Positions 15,144 to 23,692 are shown, counted from the first letter of the stretch. The stretch is 43,472 bases of DNA from Candidatus Nanoarchaeia archaeon (GCA_028279045.1 JANQSZ010000016.1:70333-113804); one strand, 5' to 3'. Notes: generated from the sequence alone by a model not told the origin. A program made the numbers and translations.

Positions 15144-16172
15144 CTAATGCATCAGCGTCGCTTGCTTCAAGTGCTGCGGTTTGAGGCTCTCATCGGTCTT
15201 CCGCATGGATGTTTTCATGTCTGAAATTCCCATCATTGCTCGAATTGCGTCGATATTCTCCGGCACAACATCTGCTTCTTGATGTACAGCTTGTGGATAG
15301 AATAACTCTTCTCCGTGTATACCAACACCTTTCTCCCAGATGCAGATATCGTGCATGTCTCCACGTTTGAAGCCCATATCTCGCGCCATTTCCACGATAT
15401 TAGACGTTGACTTGATATTGTCACTTCCTGCTAGCACGCGAACACGAGGTGTTCTTCGAAAGAGATCAACAACTTCTTCTGTTGACGGTGATCCTTTCAA
15501 ATGTACACTGAGATTGTGAACGTGCATCAGGGTAGTTGGTACAATGAGTGCTGTTGTAAACACTTCCACTTCAGGAATAACCGTTCGAACATCAGGTCCG
15601 TGATGCGATGGCAATTCAAGAGAAGGAATAATGGAGTTAACAGGTCCGCCTTTGTCTGCTGCCGGGTCAGCAGCACGTCGAATCAACGTAGCACGTGCTC
15701 GTTTAACACCATACGCTTTCTGTAATGCATGAATTGTCCTCGACAATCCTGTCGTATTACAGCTCACGACACGAACATAGTTTTTGCCGACGGCATCCTC
15801 AAAGTTACACTGCGCAACGAAAGAAGCATCTGCAATGTCTGCTTTTTCTCCGCCTTGAAAGATTGCTTTAACGTTATGCTGTTGATACAGTGCTTTATTC
15901 TGTGCTCCGAATGGTTTCGGACTGCAATCAACAACAATGTCAGAATCCTCAAGTAAGTTGTGAATATCTCCTTCCAGTTCCAGATTACTTTCTGCAAATG
16001 ACTCTGGATTTCCAAGATGAAATATTTTTACACCTTGCTCTTGTGCAAGTCGCATGCGGTAATGATAACTGTGTGCAGTTACCCCGCTTAATTCCATATC
16101 ATCCTGTAGTTGAATGGCATCTGCCACTCGTTTTCCTATAGTACCGTAACCAACCACACCAACGCGTATCAT
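15144..16172 (-). CDS. gap: Type II (archaeal) glyceraldehyde-3-phosphate dehydrogenase
   Basis: 342 residues, the usual length for the archaeal phosphorylating GAPDH, which interconverts glyceraldehyde-3-phosphate and 1,3-bisphosphoglycerate with NAD(P). Rossmann motif VGVVGYGTIGKRV (4-16); catalytic Cys138 in VVSCNTTGLSR; substrate-site region RRAADPAADKGGPVN. The upstream in-frame ATG at 16208 lies inside the FBPase gene. The start at 16172 has an SD-like GAGGT eight bases before it and places the Rossmann strand at the N-terminus. It is the second gene of the FBPase operon, suggesting a gluconeogenic role. Confidence 0.95.
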   Translation of the reverse strand: MIRVGVVGYGTIGKRVADAIQLQDDMELSGVTAHSYHYRMRLAQEQGVKIFHLGNPESFAESNLELEGDIHNLLEDSDIVVDCSPKPFGAQNKALYQQHNVKAIFQGGEKADIADASFVAQCNFEDAVGKNYVRVVSCNTTGLSRTIHALQKAYGVKRARATLIRRAADPAADKGGPVNSIIPSLELPSHHGPDVRTVIPEVEVFTTALIVPTTLMHVHNLSVHLKGSPSTEEVVDLFRRTPRVRVLAGSDNIKSTSNIVEMARDMGFKRGDMHDICIWEKGVGIHGEELFYPQAVHQEADVVPENIDAIRAMMGISDMKTSMRKTDESLKPQHLKQATLMH

Positions 16173-16182
16173 TTTTTCAACC

Positions 16183-17133
16183 TCATTTATTGTGCTTCTT
16201 AAAAGCATGTCTTGTTGTTATGTATCGTATGTTTCCTGAGTCTGCACTCATTGTGATAGAGTGCGTTATCGGTCCGCGCTTGCTAAAGCGCACACCGTCG
16301 AGTAATGGCCCACTCGTTACGCCAGTGGCCGCAAAAAAGCAATGGTCTCCCTGAACTAAATCGTCTTGGAAGTATTTTCTTTCGAGATCACGAATTCCCA
16401 TTTTTTCTGTACGTTCGCGTTCTTGTTCATTTCTAAAGTGTAATCGTGCTTGTATTTCTCCGCCCATGCATTTCAAAGCAGCAGCAGCCAGTACTCCTTC
16501 GGGTGCTGCTCCAATTCCCATAAGCATGTCCACGCCAGAATTTGGTAGGCTTGGTGCGATTGCACCTGCAACATCGCCGTCAGTAATCAAGTATACTCTC
16601 GCGCCAGTTGCAATAACTTCTGCTTGTAGTTTCTCATGACGAGGTCTGTCCATCATCATGACAGTAATTTCAGAAACATCTTTGCCAAGTGCTTGTGCAA
16701 CAGCGCGAATATTGTCTGCTACCGGTGCATCCAAGTCAACTTTTCCTTTTGCAGCAGGTCCTACTGCAAGTTTATTCATGTAAATATCAGGAGCATGCAA
16801 AATTGAACCACGTGGTGCCGCTGCCAATACGCAAATACTGTTTGGAATGCCTTTTGCTACACTGTTTGTACATTCCAAAGGATCAACAGCAATGTCAACT
16901 TCAGCACCGCCTTTACCGAGTTCTTCTCCAATGTACAGCATAGGAGCTTCATCTCGTTCGCCTTCACCAATAACAACCTTGCCCGCGATTTCCATATCAC
17001 CCAGCCACTTCCGCATTTCTTCAGTAGCTTCGTGATCCGCAGCCTTCCCATCTCCTTTGCCCACCATTTTGGCGCTCGCGAGAGCTGCTGCTTCAGTAAC
17101 GCGTACAAAGTCCAGTGCCAGATTTCGATCCAT
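16183..17133 (-). CDS. glpX: Class II fructose-1,6-bisphosphatase (GlpX type)
   Basis: 316 residues of the GlpX family, which hydrolyses fructose-1,6-bisphosphate in gluconeogenesis. Metal-binding residues are visible: D33, E57 (GEGERDEAPML) and D84-E87. The motif DPLEGT is DPLECT here, with Cys88 replacing the usual Gly. Later motifs (ITDGDVAGA, GAAPEGVLAAAALKCMGGEIQARL, GVTSGPLLDGV) are intact. Most archaea use the unrelated FBP aldolase/phosphatase, so this bacterial-type enzyme may have been acquired. An SD-like AAGGAAA precedes the ATG, and GAPDH follows 10 bases downstream. Confidence 0.94.
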   Translation of the reverse strand: MDRNLALDFVRVTEAAALASAKMVGKGDGKAADHEATEEMRKWLGDMEIAGKVVIGEGERDEAPMLYIGEELGKGGAEVDIAVDPLECTNSVAKGIPNSICVLAAAPRGSILHAPDIYMNKLAVGPAAKGKVDLDAPVADNIRAVAQALGKDVSEITVMMMDRPRHEKLQAEVIATGARVYLITDGDVAGAIAPSLPNSGVDMLMGIGAAPEGVLAAAALKCMGGEIQARLHFRNEQERERTEKMGIRDLERKYFQDDLVQGDHCFFAATGVTSGPLLDGVRFSKRGPITHSITMSADSGNIRYITTRHAFKKHNK

Positions 17134-17150
17134 TTTCCTTCATGAAAAAG

Positions 17151-17167
17151 GTATGATGATATCATAC
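17151..17167. promoter_or_regulatory. Palindrome at the predicted start site of the FBPase-GAPDH operon
   Basis: GTATGAT-GAT-ATCATAC, perfect 7-base arms. Its centre (17159) coincides with the position where transcription should start given the TATA at 17182-17189. This is a classic repressor position for archaeal promoters; the regulator is unknown. Confidence 0.6.
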
Positions 17168-17181
17168 ATCCGGCCTTTTCC

Positions 17182-17189
17182 TATATAAA
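17182..17189 (-). promoter_or_regulatory. TATA box of the FBPase-GAPDH operon
   Basis: TTTATATA on the minus strand. The start codon is ~52 nt away, so this mRNA has a ~26-nt leader, matching the SD in front of the ATG. Confidence 0.65.
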
Positions 17190-17203
17190 TCTTGTGCAAT
17201 ATC

Positions 17204-17211
17204 TACTTAAG
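17204..17211 (+). promoter_or_regulatory. TATA-like element of folC
   Basis: TACTTAAG centred 26.5 nt before the ATG at 17234; weaker than neighbouring TATA boxes. Confidence 0.5.
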
Positions 17212-17233
17212 CTAGCCAGAATCCAGCATATCT

Positions 17234-18412
17234 ATGGAATATCAAGAAGCCCTGGATTACATCAACAGCCTAGAACTCTTTGGCATGAAGCTGGGGCTGG
17301 AGAACATCACTGCGCTAATGGAGGTTCTAGGCAATCCCCAGAACGACTATGATATCATCCATGTTGCAGGCACGAACGGCAAGGGATCTGTGGTTGCCTT
17401 TTGCTCATCAATCTTGAGAGGCGCCAGCATAAATCACGGATCTTACATCTCTCCTGCCTTGGTTGATTTTCGCGAACGCATGACTGTAAATGGCAATTGG
17501 GCTGAGGAAAAAGAAATTGTTCAGCTTGCAACAGAAGTGAAAGCAGCAGCCCAAAAAATACCAGAGTACCAAATTACTTTCTTTGAATTCATTACTGCAA
17601 TGGCATTCCTGCATTTCAAAAAGAAAAACGTGCAAGTTGTTTTGCTTGAAGTTGGACTTGGCGGCAGGTTAGATGCAACAAATGTCGCAAATGCAGGTAT
17701 CGCTGGAATTACAAACATTTCTCTCGAGCATACACAAGTTCTTGGCAATACTATTGCAGAAATTGCACGAGAAAAAGCAGGCATTATCAAACAACACGCT
17801 CACATATTCACAACAGAAACAAATCCAGAAGCGCTGAGTGTATTCAAAGAAGTGTGTCAGAAGCAGCATTCCATTTTGCATCCAGTTGGCGTCGAGAATT
17901 TAGAAGTTTCTCTCAACGGAAAACATCAAAAAATAAATGCATCGCTTGCAAAAGCATTGATGAGAGCGTACAGTGTCCGCGAAGAAGATATAGAAAATGG
18001 TTTACGCGTTGCGCGGTGGCCAGGGCGCCTAGAAATCGTTCAACATAACCCGACTATTTTGTTAGATTGCGCTCATAATCCTGCTGGCATGAAAACTGCA
18101 GTTGATTTCATTCACGAGCGAGAAAGAGAAAGAACAATTTGCGTACTCGCAATTTCCGATGACAAAAACCGAGATGAAATGATTCAGCTCCTCAATCCAG
18201 AAATCGATGTTTTCATCGCTACGCAATCAAAGTTCAAGCCCACGCCAGTAAGCGAATTGGCAGCCAGCCTGCAAGATACCAAAAAAGAGCTACACGAACA
18301 CCCAGAAGTCAAAGATGCTATTAATAAAGCAAAGGAGCTCGCCACCGACGCTGATTTAATAGTGATCATTGGTTCAATCTTCATGATTGGCGAAGCAAAA
18401 AGGTTCTTATAG
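17234..18412 (+). CDS. folC: Folylpolyglutamate synthase / dihydrofolate synthase
   Basis: 392 residues of the Mur-ligase-like FolC family, which adds glutamate to dihydropteroate or folates using ATP. P-loop AGTNGKGS (45-52); YISPALVDFRERM; LLEVGLGGRLDATN; NISLEHTQVLG with AREKAGI; the C-terminal domain has WPGRLEIV and LLDCAHNPAGM. The protein is slightly shorter than typical bacterial FolC (~420), mainly in the C-terminal domain, but all motifs are present. FolC is patchy in archaea and may be acquired. The start matches a TATA-like element and the family N-terminus. Confidence 0.94.
   Translation: MEYQEALDYINSLELFGMKLGLENITALMEVLGNPQNDYDIIHVAGTNGKGSVVAFCSSILRGASINHGSYISPALVDFRERMTVNGNWAEEKEIVQLATEVKAAAQKIPEYQITFFEFITAMAFLHFKKKNVQVVLLEVGLGGRLDATNVANAGIAGITNISLEHTQVLGNTIAEIAREKAGIIKQHAHIFTTETNPEALSVFKEVCQKQHSILHPVGVENLEVSLNGKHQKINASLAKALMRAYSVREEDIENGLRVARWPGRLEIVQHNPTILLDCAHNPAGMKTAVDFIHERERERTICVLAISDDKNRDEMIQLLNPEIDVFIATQSKFKPTPVSELAASLQDTKKELHEHPEVKDAINKAKELATDADLIVIIGSIFMIGEAKRFL
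18405..18412 (+). promoter_or_regulatory. Weak TATA-like element before the multi-HTH gene
   Basis: TCTTATAG overlaps the folC stop and lies ~25.5 nt upstream of the ATG at 18434. Readthrough from folC is equally possible. Confidence 0.35.
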
Positions 18413-18433
18413 CTGGATTCATTCACGTCTTGA

Positions 18434-21400
18434 ATGGTCACGGTGTTGGAGGAAGATGAACCAGATTCACATTCTATTTCTGATATAATACAAGAAGCCG
18501 CCGATGTGGAGACAGAGCTAAGTAGATTAGCCTGGAATCTCGAGCAGCGTGCGGAGGATATGCCTGAGACGCTAGAAAATATTCAATTTACCGAAAAAGA
18601 AACGGGTTTCCTGAAAGCGTGGATACGGGATTCGGCAAACACGGGTGGCTGGGGCTACAATGGGCAAACAGCTCAATTAACAAGAAGGTTCTCAGTAAGG
18701 AATCCGCTCGGAGCGATATCGACACTTCTTGAAAAAACGGGTCATAGTACCATTGGGTTATTGGTAAGAGATTTGGTTTTTGCGGGAAGAACAATTATTC
18801 CAGAGTGGGAACTTGAAGCACGATTTGCAGAAGGCAACGAGCGCATAGCAAAGATGGGTGAAGGGTTTAACGAAGTGCGGTTGAACAGACATCATCTGAA
18901 ATATTTGCGTGGTTTGCAGGAAGCCCTGCAGAAAGAAAGCGATTACTATCAAGGACAGCACCAGGATATTGCTAATGCCCTTAATGTTAATAGAGCCGTT
19001 CTATCAAAAAATTTGGCAGCGATATCAAGATCAATTGGAGCGGAAAACCCCACAGAGTTGTTATGTGCTTTTGAATACTTTATCCGGGAGCAAGGGTTCC
19101 ATTCTGTGAGAGAATTTGCAGAAGCATTCAACCAGAGGGAGCGCAAGTCAACTGGCGCATCGGTTTCCCCAGGAAACAATTCTGGTTTGGCTCCGAGGGA
19201 AATAGCATTTTTGGAAACAGCCAGGGATGCAATGGTAGCTGCGGGTGTGCAAAGATATCGTAATCTTAGTGGTGATGTTGCTGAAACAATGGGGTTTCAA
19301 AGAAACACCTCAACAGTTTATTCGTATTCCATTAGAAAAAAACTAGGTGTTGCAACACTTCCAGAAGCAATAGTGAAAGCGGGAAGAGCAGGAGTTATTG
19401 AGCTCAATCAAGAAGAGTTTGAGGGCATTCCAGAAAGTAGAAAAGTGAAAAAACACAGTGATGATTCTAAACATAGTCTGTTTGAGCGATTAAGTCCTGG
19501 TCAAAGAACATTTCTTAGCGAGTATATTTTAACAGCCGCGCAAAATGGCGGCTGGGGGTATATAGGACAGGGAGTAAACATCACAGCAAATACAGGTCTC
19601 TCTGATAGCGGCAATATTAGAGCAAGTATTGTCAGGAAAGCTGGAGGTATGACAGTTGGAAATGTTGCCAGGATGTTACTTGGTGAAGGACATTTCCAAG
19701 ATATTGCTCCAGATTTGGAGGAACTTACAGAGCAAAGTGATGCGCGGATTCAGGAAATAGCAGGACGCGTTGGCAGGTTAACGGATATGCAATTAGATGG
19801 AATATTTGCATACAGGTCGATGTTCCGTACGTTTGGTGAAACAATAAGAGGAGATCGCGGAGTGCAGAGTAAAAATCATCAGTTGTCCATTGCAGCCTTG
19901 CTAAAGAGAGAGGGCGTAAAAACTCCGGGTGAGTTGGTTCGTGCAATTGAGGTGTATGCGGAAAATCTTGGTTACAACTCACTAGAAGATTATGCCAAAG
20001 CGCGATCAGCAGGGCAAGAGAGGGATGCTGGCGAACGTACTGAAGAAATACAGAGGCTTCCGCAGCGACGCGTATCAGGTAACGGTGCATCCCCTTCCCA
20101 TGAAAGCTCCGCAAGTATCGATACCGTTGTTTCTCCTGTCGCCGTGGTTAGCAATAAATATGGATTATCACCAGGTAATATTAGTTTCTTGGAAGCAGCG
20201 CGTGATCAAATAACTGAGCGCGGTATTAGAAAGCACTATAAGGCACTAACTACTGATGTTGCTGAAAGATTAGGCATAACACGTAGTGCTTCATCGCAGC
20301 GATCAACGCACGCGAGAAGAAAGTTAGGCGAGGATTCACTGGTTGATGCTGTGCTTAAAGCAGGGCGAGAAGGGTTAATCGAACTTAATGAGGAAGAGTT
20401 CCTTGCCTTGCCCACGTCTGTCCCAAAAGTAAGTCGTCCTCGAGTTGTACCTGGACCTGATAATGGGTATGGCCTTAATGATGATCATATAGCATATCTT
20501 AACACGGCCGTAGTACTTATGACTGCTCAACACGAGCGTGATTTCCGAGGAGTGCATTCAAAAGTTGCAGATACCTTAGGCATAGAAAGAGGAAATGCGT
20601 CAAGCAAATGGGCAGCCATGAGAAAAAGATTAGGTGTTAGTTCTTTATCTGATGCAATCATAAAAGCAGCCAAAGCCAATGTTATCACGATTGATGACGG
20701 GTTTGAACATATTCCAATGTACAGTCCTGAACGAAAAAATTATCGGATAGGAACCGATGGACTGTCTACTGATCCTTTCGGAAGGGAAAGAACGTTTGCA
20801 TTACCTGCACCTCCTCGAGAAAGCATAGCTGTTTCGCGTCAGTTCGGCGAGCCAACAGAAAGACCACGACAGGTGTTACGGGAAGTGATAGATTTAGAAA
20901 GACAAAGGATTGCAAGCATGACTGTAGCTGATCGAGCAATTGATCCTAAAGATATTGAAGCGTTGCGAGATGTAGTAACTCCAATTTATAATGATGCCGG
21001 CGGACTCGCATCCGAGTACCAAAATCGACGGCATATGTCTGATTCAGTGGTTCGAAAAGCTGGTTTTCCGAATGCAGGATCTGTTGTATTATTCATGGAA
21101 AACAAGGGAAGGTTAAGTCGTGACTATATCGCTCAACATAAAAGAATTGGTTGGGGAGTGATCCAGGAAAGAGCACACGATGTCGATTGGGATGGTATGA
21201 GCAGGTTTGCATCCGAACTTGATATTGTTGTTGCAACAATACCTCTTGTTCTGCAACAAAACGGTTTTGCTCCGGACTCAGAAGGGTACGAGAATCTAGC
21301 TGCATATTCCGGTATGGATGTAAGCGCTTCAGATGTAAGACGAGCATACGACGCATTAGGGGAAGTTTTTGATACAGGGAGAAACCATGCGCGAACCGTT

Positions 21401-21472
21401 AATGTGCTTCGATTGCATGCAGTGGAAAAGCGCGTGCGTAGATTAGAAGAGTTATTGCCACAAGCAGTTTAA
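18434..21472 (+). CDS. Giant multi-HTH protein with about nine predicted DNA-binding modules
   Basis: 1012 residues without signal or membrane segments. Three module types recur. Type A (~51-125, 351-425, 835-900) has GGWGY and (V)RKAG-like segments. Type B (~148-235, 446-530, 918-985) has helix, IA..L, then a helix starting ELxxAxE. Type C (~250-332, 576-660, 678-760) reads GL.P..I.FLE.A, DVAE..G..R, RKKLG, EAIVKAGR.G.IEL. Type C closely follows the LuxR/GerE helix-turn-helix pattern, including the RKLGV turn and the AI..AGLI end. Apparent order is A-B-C-A-B-C-C-A-B with basic linkers. Likely a sequence-specific or architectural DNA-binding protein; the target is unknown. Confidence 0.8.
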   Translation: MVTVLEEDEPDSHSISDIIQEAADVETELSRLAWNLEQRAEDMPETLENIQFTEKETGFLKAWIRDSANTGGWGYNGQTAQLTRRFSVRNPLGAISTLLEKTGHSTIGLLVRDLVFAGRTIIPEWELEARFAEGNERIAKMGEGFNEVRLNRHHLKYLRGLQEALQKESDYYQGQHQDIANALNVNRAVLSKNLAAISRSIGAENPTELLCAFEYFIREQGFHSVREFAEAFNQRERKSTGASVSPGNNSGLAPREIAFLETARDAMVAAGVQRYRNLSGDVAETMGFQRNTSTVYSYSIRKKLGVATLPEAIVKAGRAGVIELNQEEFEGIPESRKVKKHSDDSKHSLFERLSPGQRTFLSEYILTAAQNGGWGYIGQGVNITANTGLSDSGNIRASIVRKAGGMTVGNVARMLLGEGHFQDIAPDLEELTEQSDARIQEIAGRVGRLTDMQLDGIFAYRSMFRTFGETIRGDRGVQSKNHQLSIAALLKREGVKTPGELVRAIEVYAENLGYNSLEDYAKARSAGQERDAGERTEEIQRLPQRRVSGNGASPSHESSASIDTVVSPVAVVSNKYGLSPGNISFLEAARDQITERGIRKHYKALTTDVAERLGITRSASSQRSTHARRKLGEDSLVDAVLKAGREGLIELNEEEFLALPTSVPKVSRPRVVPGPDNGYGLNDDHIAYLNTAVVLMTAQHERDFRGVHSKVADTLGIERGNASSKWAAMRKRLGVSSLSDAIIKAAKANVITIDDGFEHIPMYSPERKNYRIGTDGLSTDPFGRERTFALPAPPRESIAVSRQFGEPTERPRQVLREVIDLERQRIASMTVADRAIDPKDIEALRDVVTPIYNDAGGLASEYQNRRHMSDSVVRKAGFPNAGSVVLFMENKGRLSRDYIAQHKRIGWGVIQERAHDVDWDGMSRFASELDIVVATIPLVLQQNGFAPDSEGYENLAAYSGMDVSASDVRRAYDALGEVFDTGRNHARTVNVLRLHAVEKRVRRLEELLPQAV

Positions 21473-22158
21473 AGAATTCTAAATAATTTCAAAGAAAACA
21501 ATTGTCTCGATAACACATATTGTTTCTCGACAGCAATATCAACGTACTTGTCCAGTTTGTCAACAATCGTTGTCATAGCAATGTACGACACGCTAATCCC
21601 TGCCGCAAACAATAGTCGTTCAACAGCAACAATCGGAATTAGTGTCATGTAGATTTCTGGTGTCATCGGTACACTCCAAATCCAGATCGCCCCACCGACA
21701 GCGTGTGCAGTGAATGTACTACCTAAACTGCGTAGATACAATCGCTCTGGAAAGAGTGCAGCAACAAGAGGTATGGTCCAAAACAAGGAGAAGAACCATA
21801 CTTCTCTGCCGACTGGATGTGCTAAAAAGAGGCCAATTGCAACAAGAGGAGCAACTGCCCTAACCTTTTTTGATTTGCTGCCAAAATAGAATGCAGCAAA
21901 AACCATAGGAAGCACGCGCAAAAGGTTCAGCAACGACACTTCCTTCCCAACCACAAAATTCCCCAGCTGTGCTATTAAAACAGAAAGCCCACCAACCATT
22001 GCTCCCATAATTCCACCGGCAATTGGTCCGAAGAACTGGAACACGGTAAAGAACTGATTATCAGCTCCTAATAATGGTGAGAAGTTAATATGGGATGATA
22101 GTAAAACGAGTAGCGTAAAAACAAGAAAGAACAGTGCATGTTTCCTTTCCAACCCCAT
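21469..22158 (-). CDS. Polytopic membrane protein, possibly an ECF-type S component
   Basis: 229 residues with about six hydrophobic helices. The segment FFGPIAGGIMGAMVGG...LIAQLGNFVV resembles the small-ligand-binding S components of energy-coupling-factor transporters, but no ATPase or T component lies nearby and the assignment is tentative. It may alternatively be an uncharacterised archaeal membrane family. Start at 22158 (MGLERKHALFF) is chosen over the in-frame ATG at 22212 because it lies 26.5 nt from a TATA box and directly precedes the first membrane helix. The 3' end overlaps the convergent multi-HTH gene by 4 bases. Confidence 0.75.
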   Translation of the reverse strand: MGLERKHALFFLVFTLLVLLSSHINFSPLLGADNQFFTVFQFFGPIAGGIMGAMVGGLSVLIAQLGNFVVGKEVSLLNLLRVLPMVFAAFYFGSKSKKVRAVAPLVAIGLFLAHPVGREVWFFSLFWTIPLVAALFPERLYLRSLGSTFTAHAVGGAIWIWSVPMTPEIYMTLIPIVAVERLLFAAGISVSYIAMTTIVDKLDKYVDIAVEKQYVLSRQLFSLKLFRIL

Positions 22159-22180
22159 AGAATTGTGGTTAAGTAGAAGG

Positions 22181-22188
22181 TTTATATA
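22181..22188. promoter_or_regulatory. Bidirectional TATA box shared by membrane protein and SDR genes
   Basis: TTTATATA on the plus strand reads TATATAAA on the minus strand. Its centre (22184.5) is exactly 26.5 nt from both start codons (22158 minus, 22211 plus). Confidence 0.75.
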
Positions 22189-22210
22189 GATTTCGATGCT
22201 CCTTTTCCTC

Positions 22211-22927
22211 ATGGCAGGAGCGATTGTTATCGGCGGTGCAAAGGGGCTCGGAAGAGCATTTGCTGTATCTCTGGCAGAGCAAGGCTACGATGTTGCAGTT
22301 ACCTATCTTAATAGCCGGGATGAAGCTGGAGAAACAGGCCGGCTAGTACAGGAAAAGGGCAGAAAAACAATCGCAATCAAAGGCGATGTCCGCGATGAAG
22401 AAGTCTGCAAGAAAATTATCCAGTCTGCAATTGAAGAATTCGGAAAGATTGATGTTCTTGTCTGCAACGTTGGCGATTTTATCTACAAGCCAATAACCCA
22501 AGCATCAGGAGAAGAACTCCGCAACATCCTGGAGACAAATGCCTTGTCCGCATTCTATTGCATTCAAGCGATTCTCCCACATATGCGTGAAAATAAGTTC
22601 GGCAGGATCATTACAATGGGCAGTTCAAGTTCCAGTACGCCGTTGTCAAGAAAATTAACTTCACCATACTACGCTGCAAAGACAGGACTCTACATCATGA
22701 TGCGTGCATTCGCCGCCGAGGAAGCAAAGAATGGTATTACGGTCAACATGATTTCTCCCGGCATCGTAAAAACAAGTATTGTCAAAGCCGGCGTTGTTCC
22801 AATTGGCCGGTTTGCAGAATATGAAGATATCACAAACGCACTCAAGTTTCTTATCGCAGAAAAATCAGAATATATCACCGGAGCAAACATTGATGTGAAT
22901 GGCGGTTTTATTCCAGGGTACGAATGA
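22211..22927 (+). CDS. Short-chain dehydrogenase/reductase
   Basis: 238-residue classical SDR. NAD(P) motif GGAKGLGRAF (8-17); CNVG in place of the common NNAG; catalytic Ser in MGSSSSS, and Tyr-x-x-x-Lys in YYAAK. C-terminal ISPGIVKT and the ITGANIDVNGGF ending are typical of FabG-like enzymes. Substrate unknown: 3-oxoacyl-, sugar- or pteridine-reducing SDRs share these features, and the NVG variant occurs in some pteridine reductases. The start at 22211 is favoured over the upstream ATG at 22196 by TATA spacing. Coupled to the HAD gene by an ATGA overlap. Confidence 0.9.
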   Translation: MAGAIVIGGAKGLGRAFAVSLAEQGYDVAVTYLNSRDEAGETGRLVQEKGRKTIAIKGDVRDEEVCKKIIQSAIEEFGKIDVLVCNVGDFIYKPITQASGEELRNILETNALSAFYCIQAILPHMRENKFGRIITMGSSSSSTPLSRKLTSPYYAAKTGLYIMMRAFAAEEAKNGITVNMISPGIVKTSIVKAGVVPIGRFAEYEDITNALKFLIAEKSEYITGANIDVNGGFIPGYE

Positions 22928-23520
22928 AAGCAATAATTTTTGATTGGGGCGGCGTATTGATTGATGACCCGTTAGAAGGCATGGCAAATGCTATGGCTTC
23001 TGTTTTCAATCTCGATCCCAAAAAGTTCTGGGAAGTGTACGAGCCATATCATGATCAGTTTCAGCGAGGGGAAATTGCAGAAAACCAACTCTGGGAGGAT
23101 ATCTGTCTCAACAACAATTTATCCAAACCAGCAGTAAAATCATTATGGCATGATGCACTCGCACATTCATATGTTGTACACAATGATGTGTTTGCTCTCG
23201 CTAAGAATTTGAAAGAACTTGGCTACAAAATTGCATTACTCAGCAACACAGAGCCGCCAGGCAAGCTTTTTTTTGAAGAAAGAAATTATGGGTTTGACGA
23301 AATGATTTTCTCTTGTGCAGAACAGCTCCAAAAACCAGACCCAGCAATCTACCAAGCAGCACTTAGACAGCTCGATGTCCAACCAGAAGAAGCTGTGTTC
23401 ATCGATGACAAGCCGGAAAACGTTGAAGGAGCACAAAAAGTAGGCATCCACGGCATTCTCTTCAAGAATTTTGAGCAGTTGGTTGAAGATTTGCGAAAAT
23501 TGGGTGTAGATGTTTCTTAG
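22924..23520 (+). CDS. HAD-superfamily hydrolase (subfamily IA)
   Basis: 198 residues. Motif I DWGGVL (nucleophile Asp7), motif II LLSNT, motif III Lys in QKPDP, motif IV FIDDKPEN. The helical cap between motifs I and II (~15-85) is of the YihX type. Members of this group dephosphorylate sugar phosphates or nucleotides; the second Asp of the DxD motif is Gly here, as in several active YihX-like enzymes. It overlaps the SDR stop (ATGA) and ends just before a hairpin at 23523-23537. Confidence 0.9.
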   Translation: MKAIIFDWGGVLIDDPLEGMANAMASVFNLDPKKFWEVYEPYHDQFQRGEIAENQLWEDICLNNNLSKPAVKSLWHDALAHSYVVHNDVFALAKNLKELGYKIALLSNTEPPGKLFFEERNYGFDEMIFSCAEQLQKPDPAIYQAALRQLDVQPEEAVFIDDKPENVEGAQKVGIHGILFKNFEQLVEDLRKLGVDVS

Positions 23521-23522
23521 TG

Positions 23523-23537
23523 GGGTTTCCGAAACCC
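23523..23537. promoter_or_regulatory. Inverted repeat between HAD gene and surface-cluster promoter
   Basis: GGGTTTC-C-GAAACCC is followed at once by TTTTATAA. It may act as a terminator for the HAD operon. It also occupies the BRE position of the next promoter, so an operator role is possible. Confidence 0.5.
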
Positions 23538-23545
23538 TTTTATAA
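23538..23545 (+). promoter_or_regulatory. TATA box 1 of the surface cluster
   Basis: TTTTATAA, 25.5 nt before the ATG at 23567. Confidence 0.7.
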
Positions 23546-23566
23546 GCAAAATACGCGTTTTGCAGT

Positions 23567-23692
23567 ATGAAAAGAGGCGAATTGATCACTCAGCATGTCA
23601 TCATGATGATCATAATAGCGCTATTCCTGATAGCTATGCTTTTCATCGCGAACAATATGCGCTGTGCCATCACAGGAGGGTTCCTATGTTGA
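23567..23692 (+). CDS. 41-residue membrane peptide, first gene of surface cluster
   Basis: Reads MKRGELITQHVI then a continuous hydrophobic helix rich in Ile, Leu and Met, ending NNMRCAITGGFLC. The N-terminal KRG followed by a hydrophobic stretch resembles class III (prepilin-like) signals. It is leaderless (TATA 25.5 nt upstream) and its stop overlaps the next start (ATGTTGA), with the SD of the next gene (GGAGGG) inside its coding sequence. Function unknown; a small pilin-like or membrane adaptor subunit is plausible. Confidence 0.7.
   Translation: MKRGELITQHVIMMIIIALFLIAMLFIANNMRCAITGGFLC

Noticed and set aside
19725-20114. 129-residue minus-strand ORF inside the multi-HTH gene
   Set aside because: Antisense shadow with no promoter or family resemblance; the sense frame has repeated HTH modules across the region.
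21469-22158. Confident assignment as an ECF vitamin transporter S component
   Set aside because: Only a general resemblance in one segment; no EcfA/EcfT neighbours, so it is kept as tentative.
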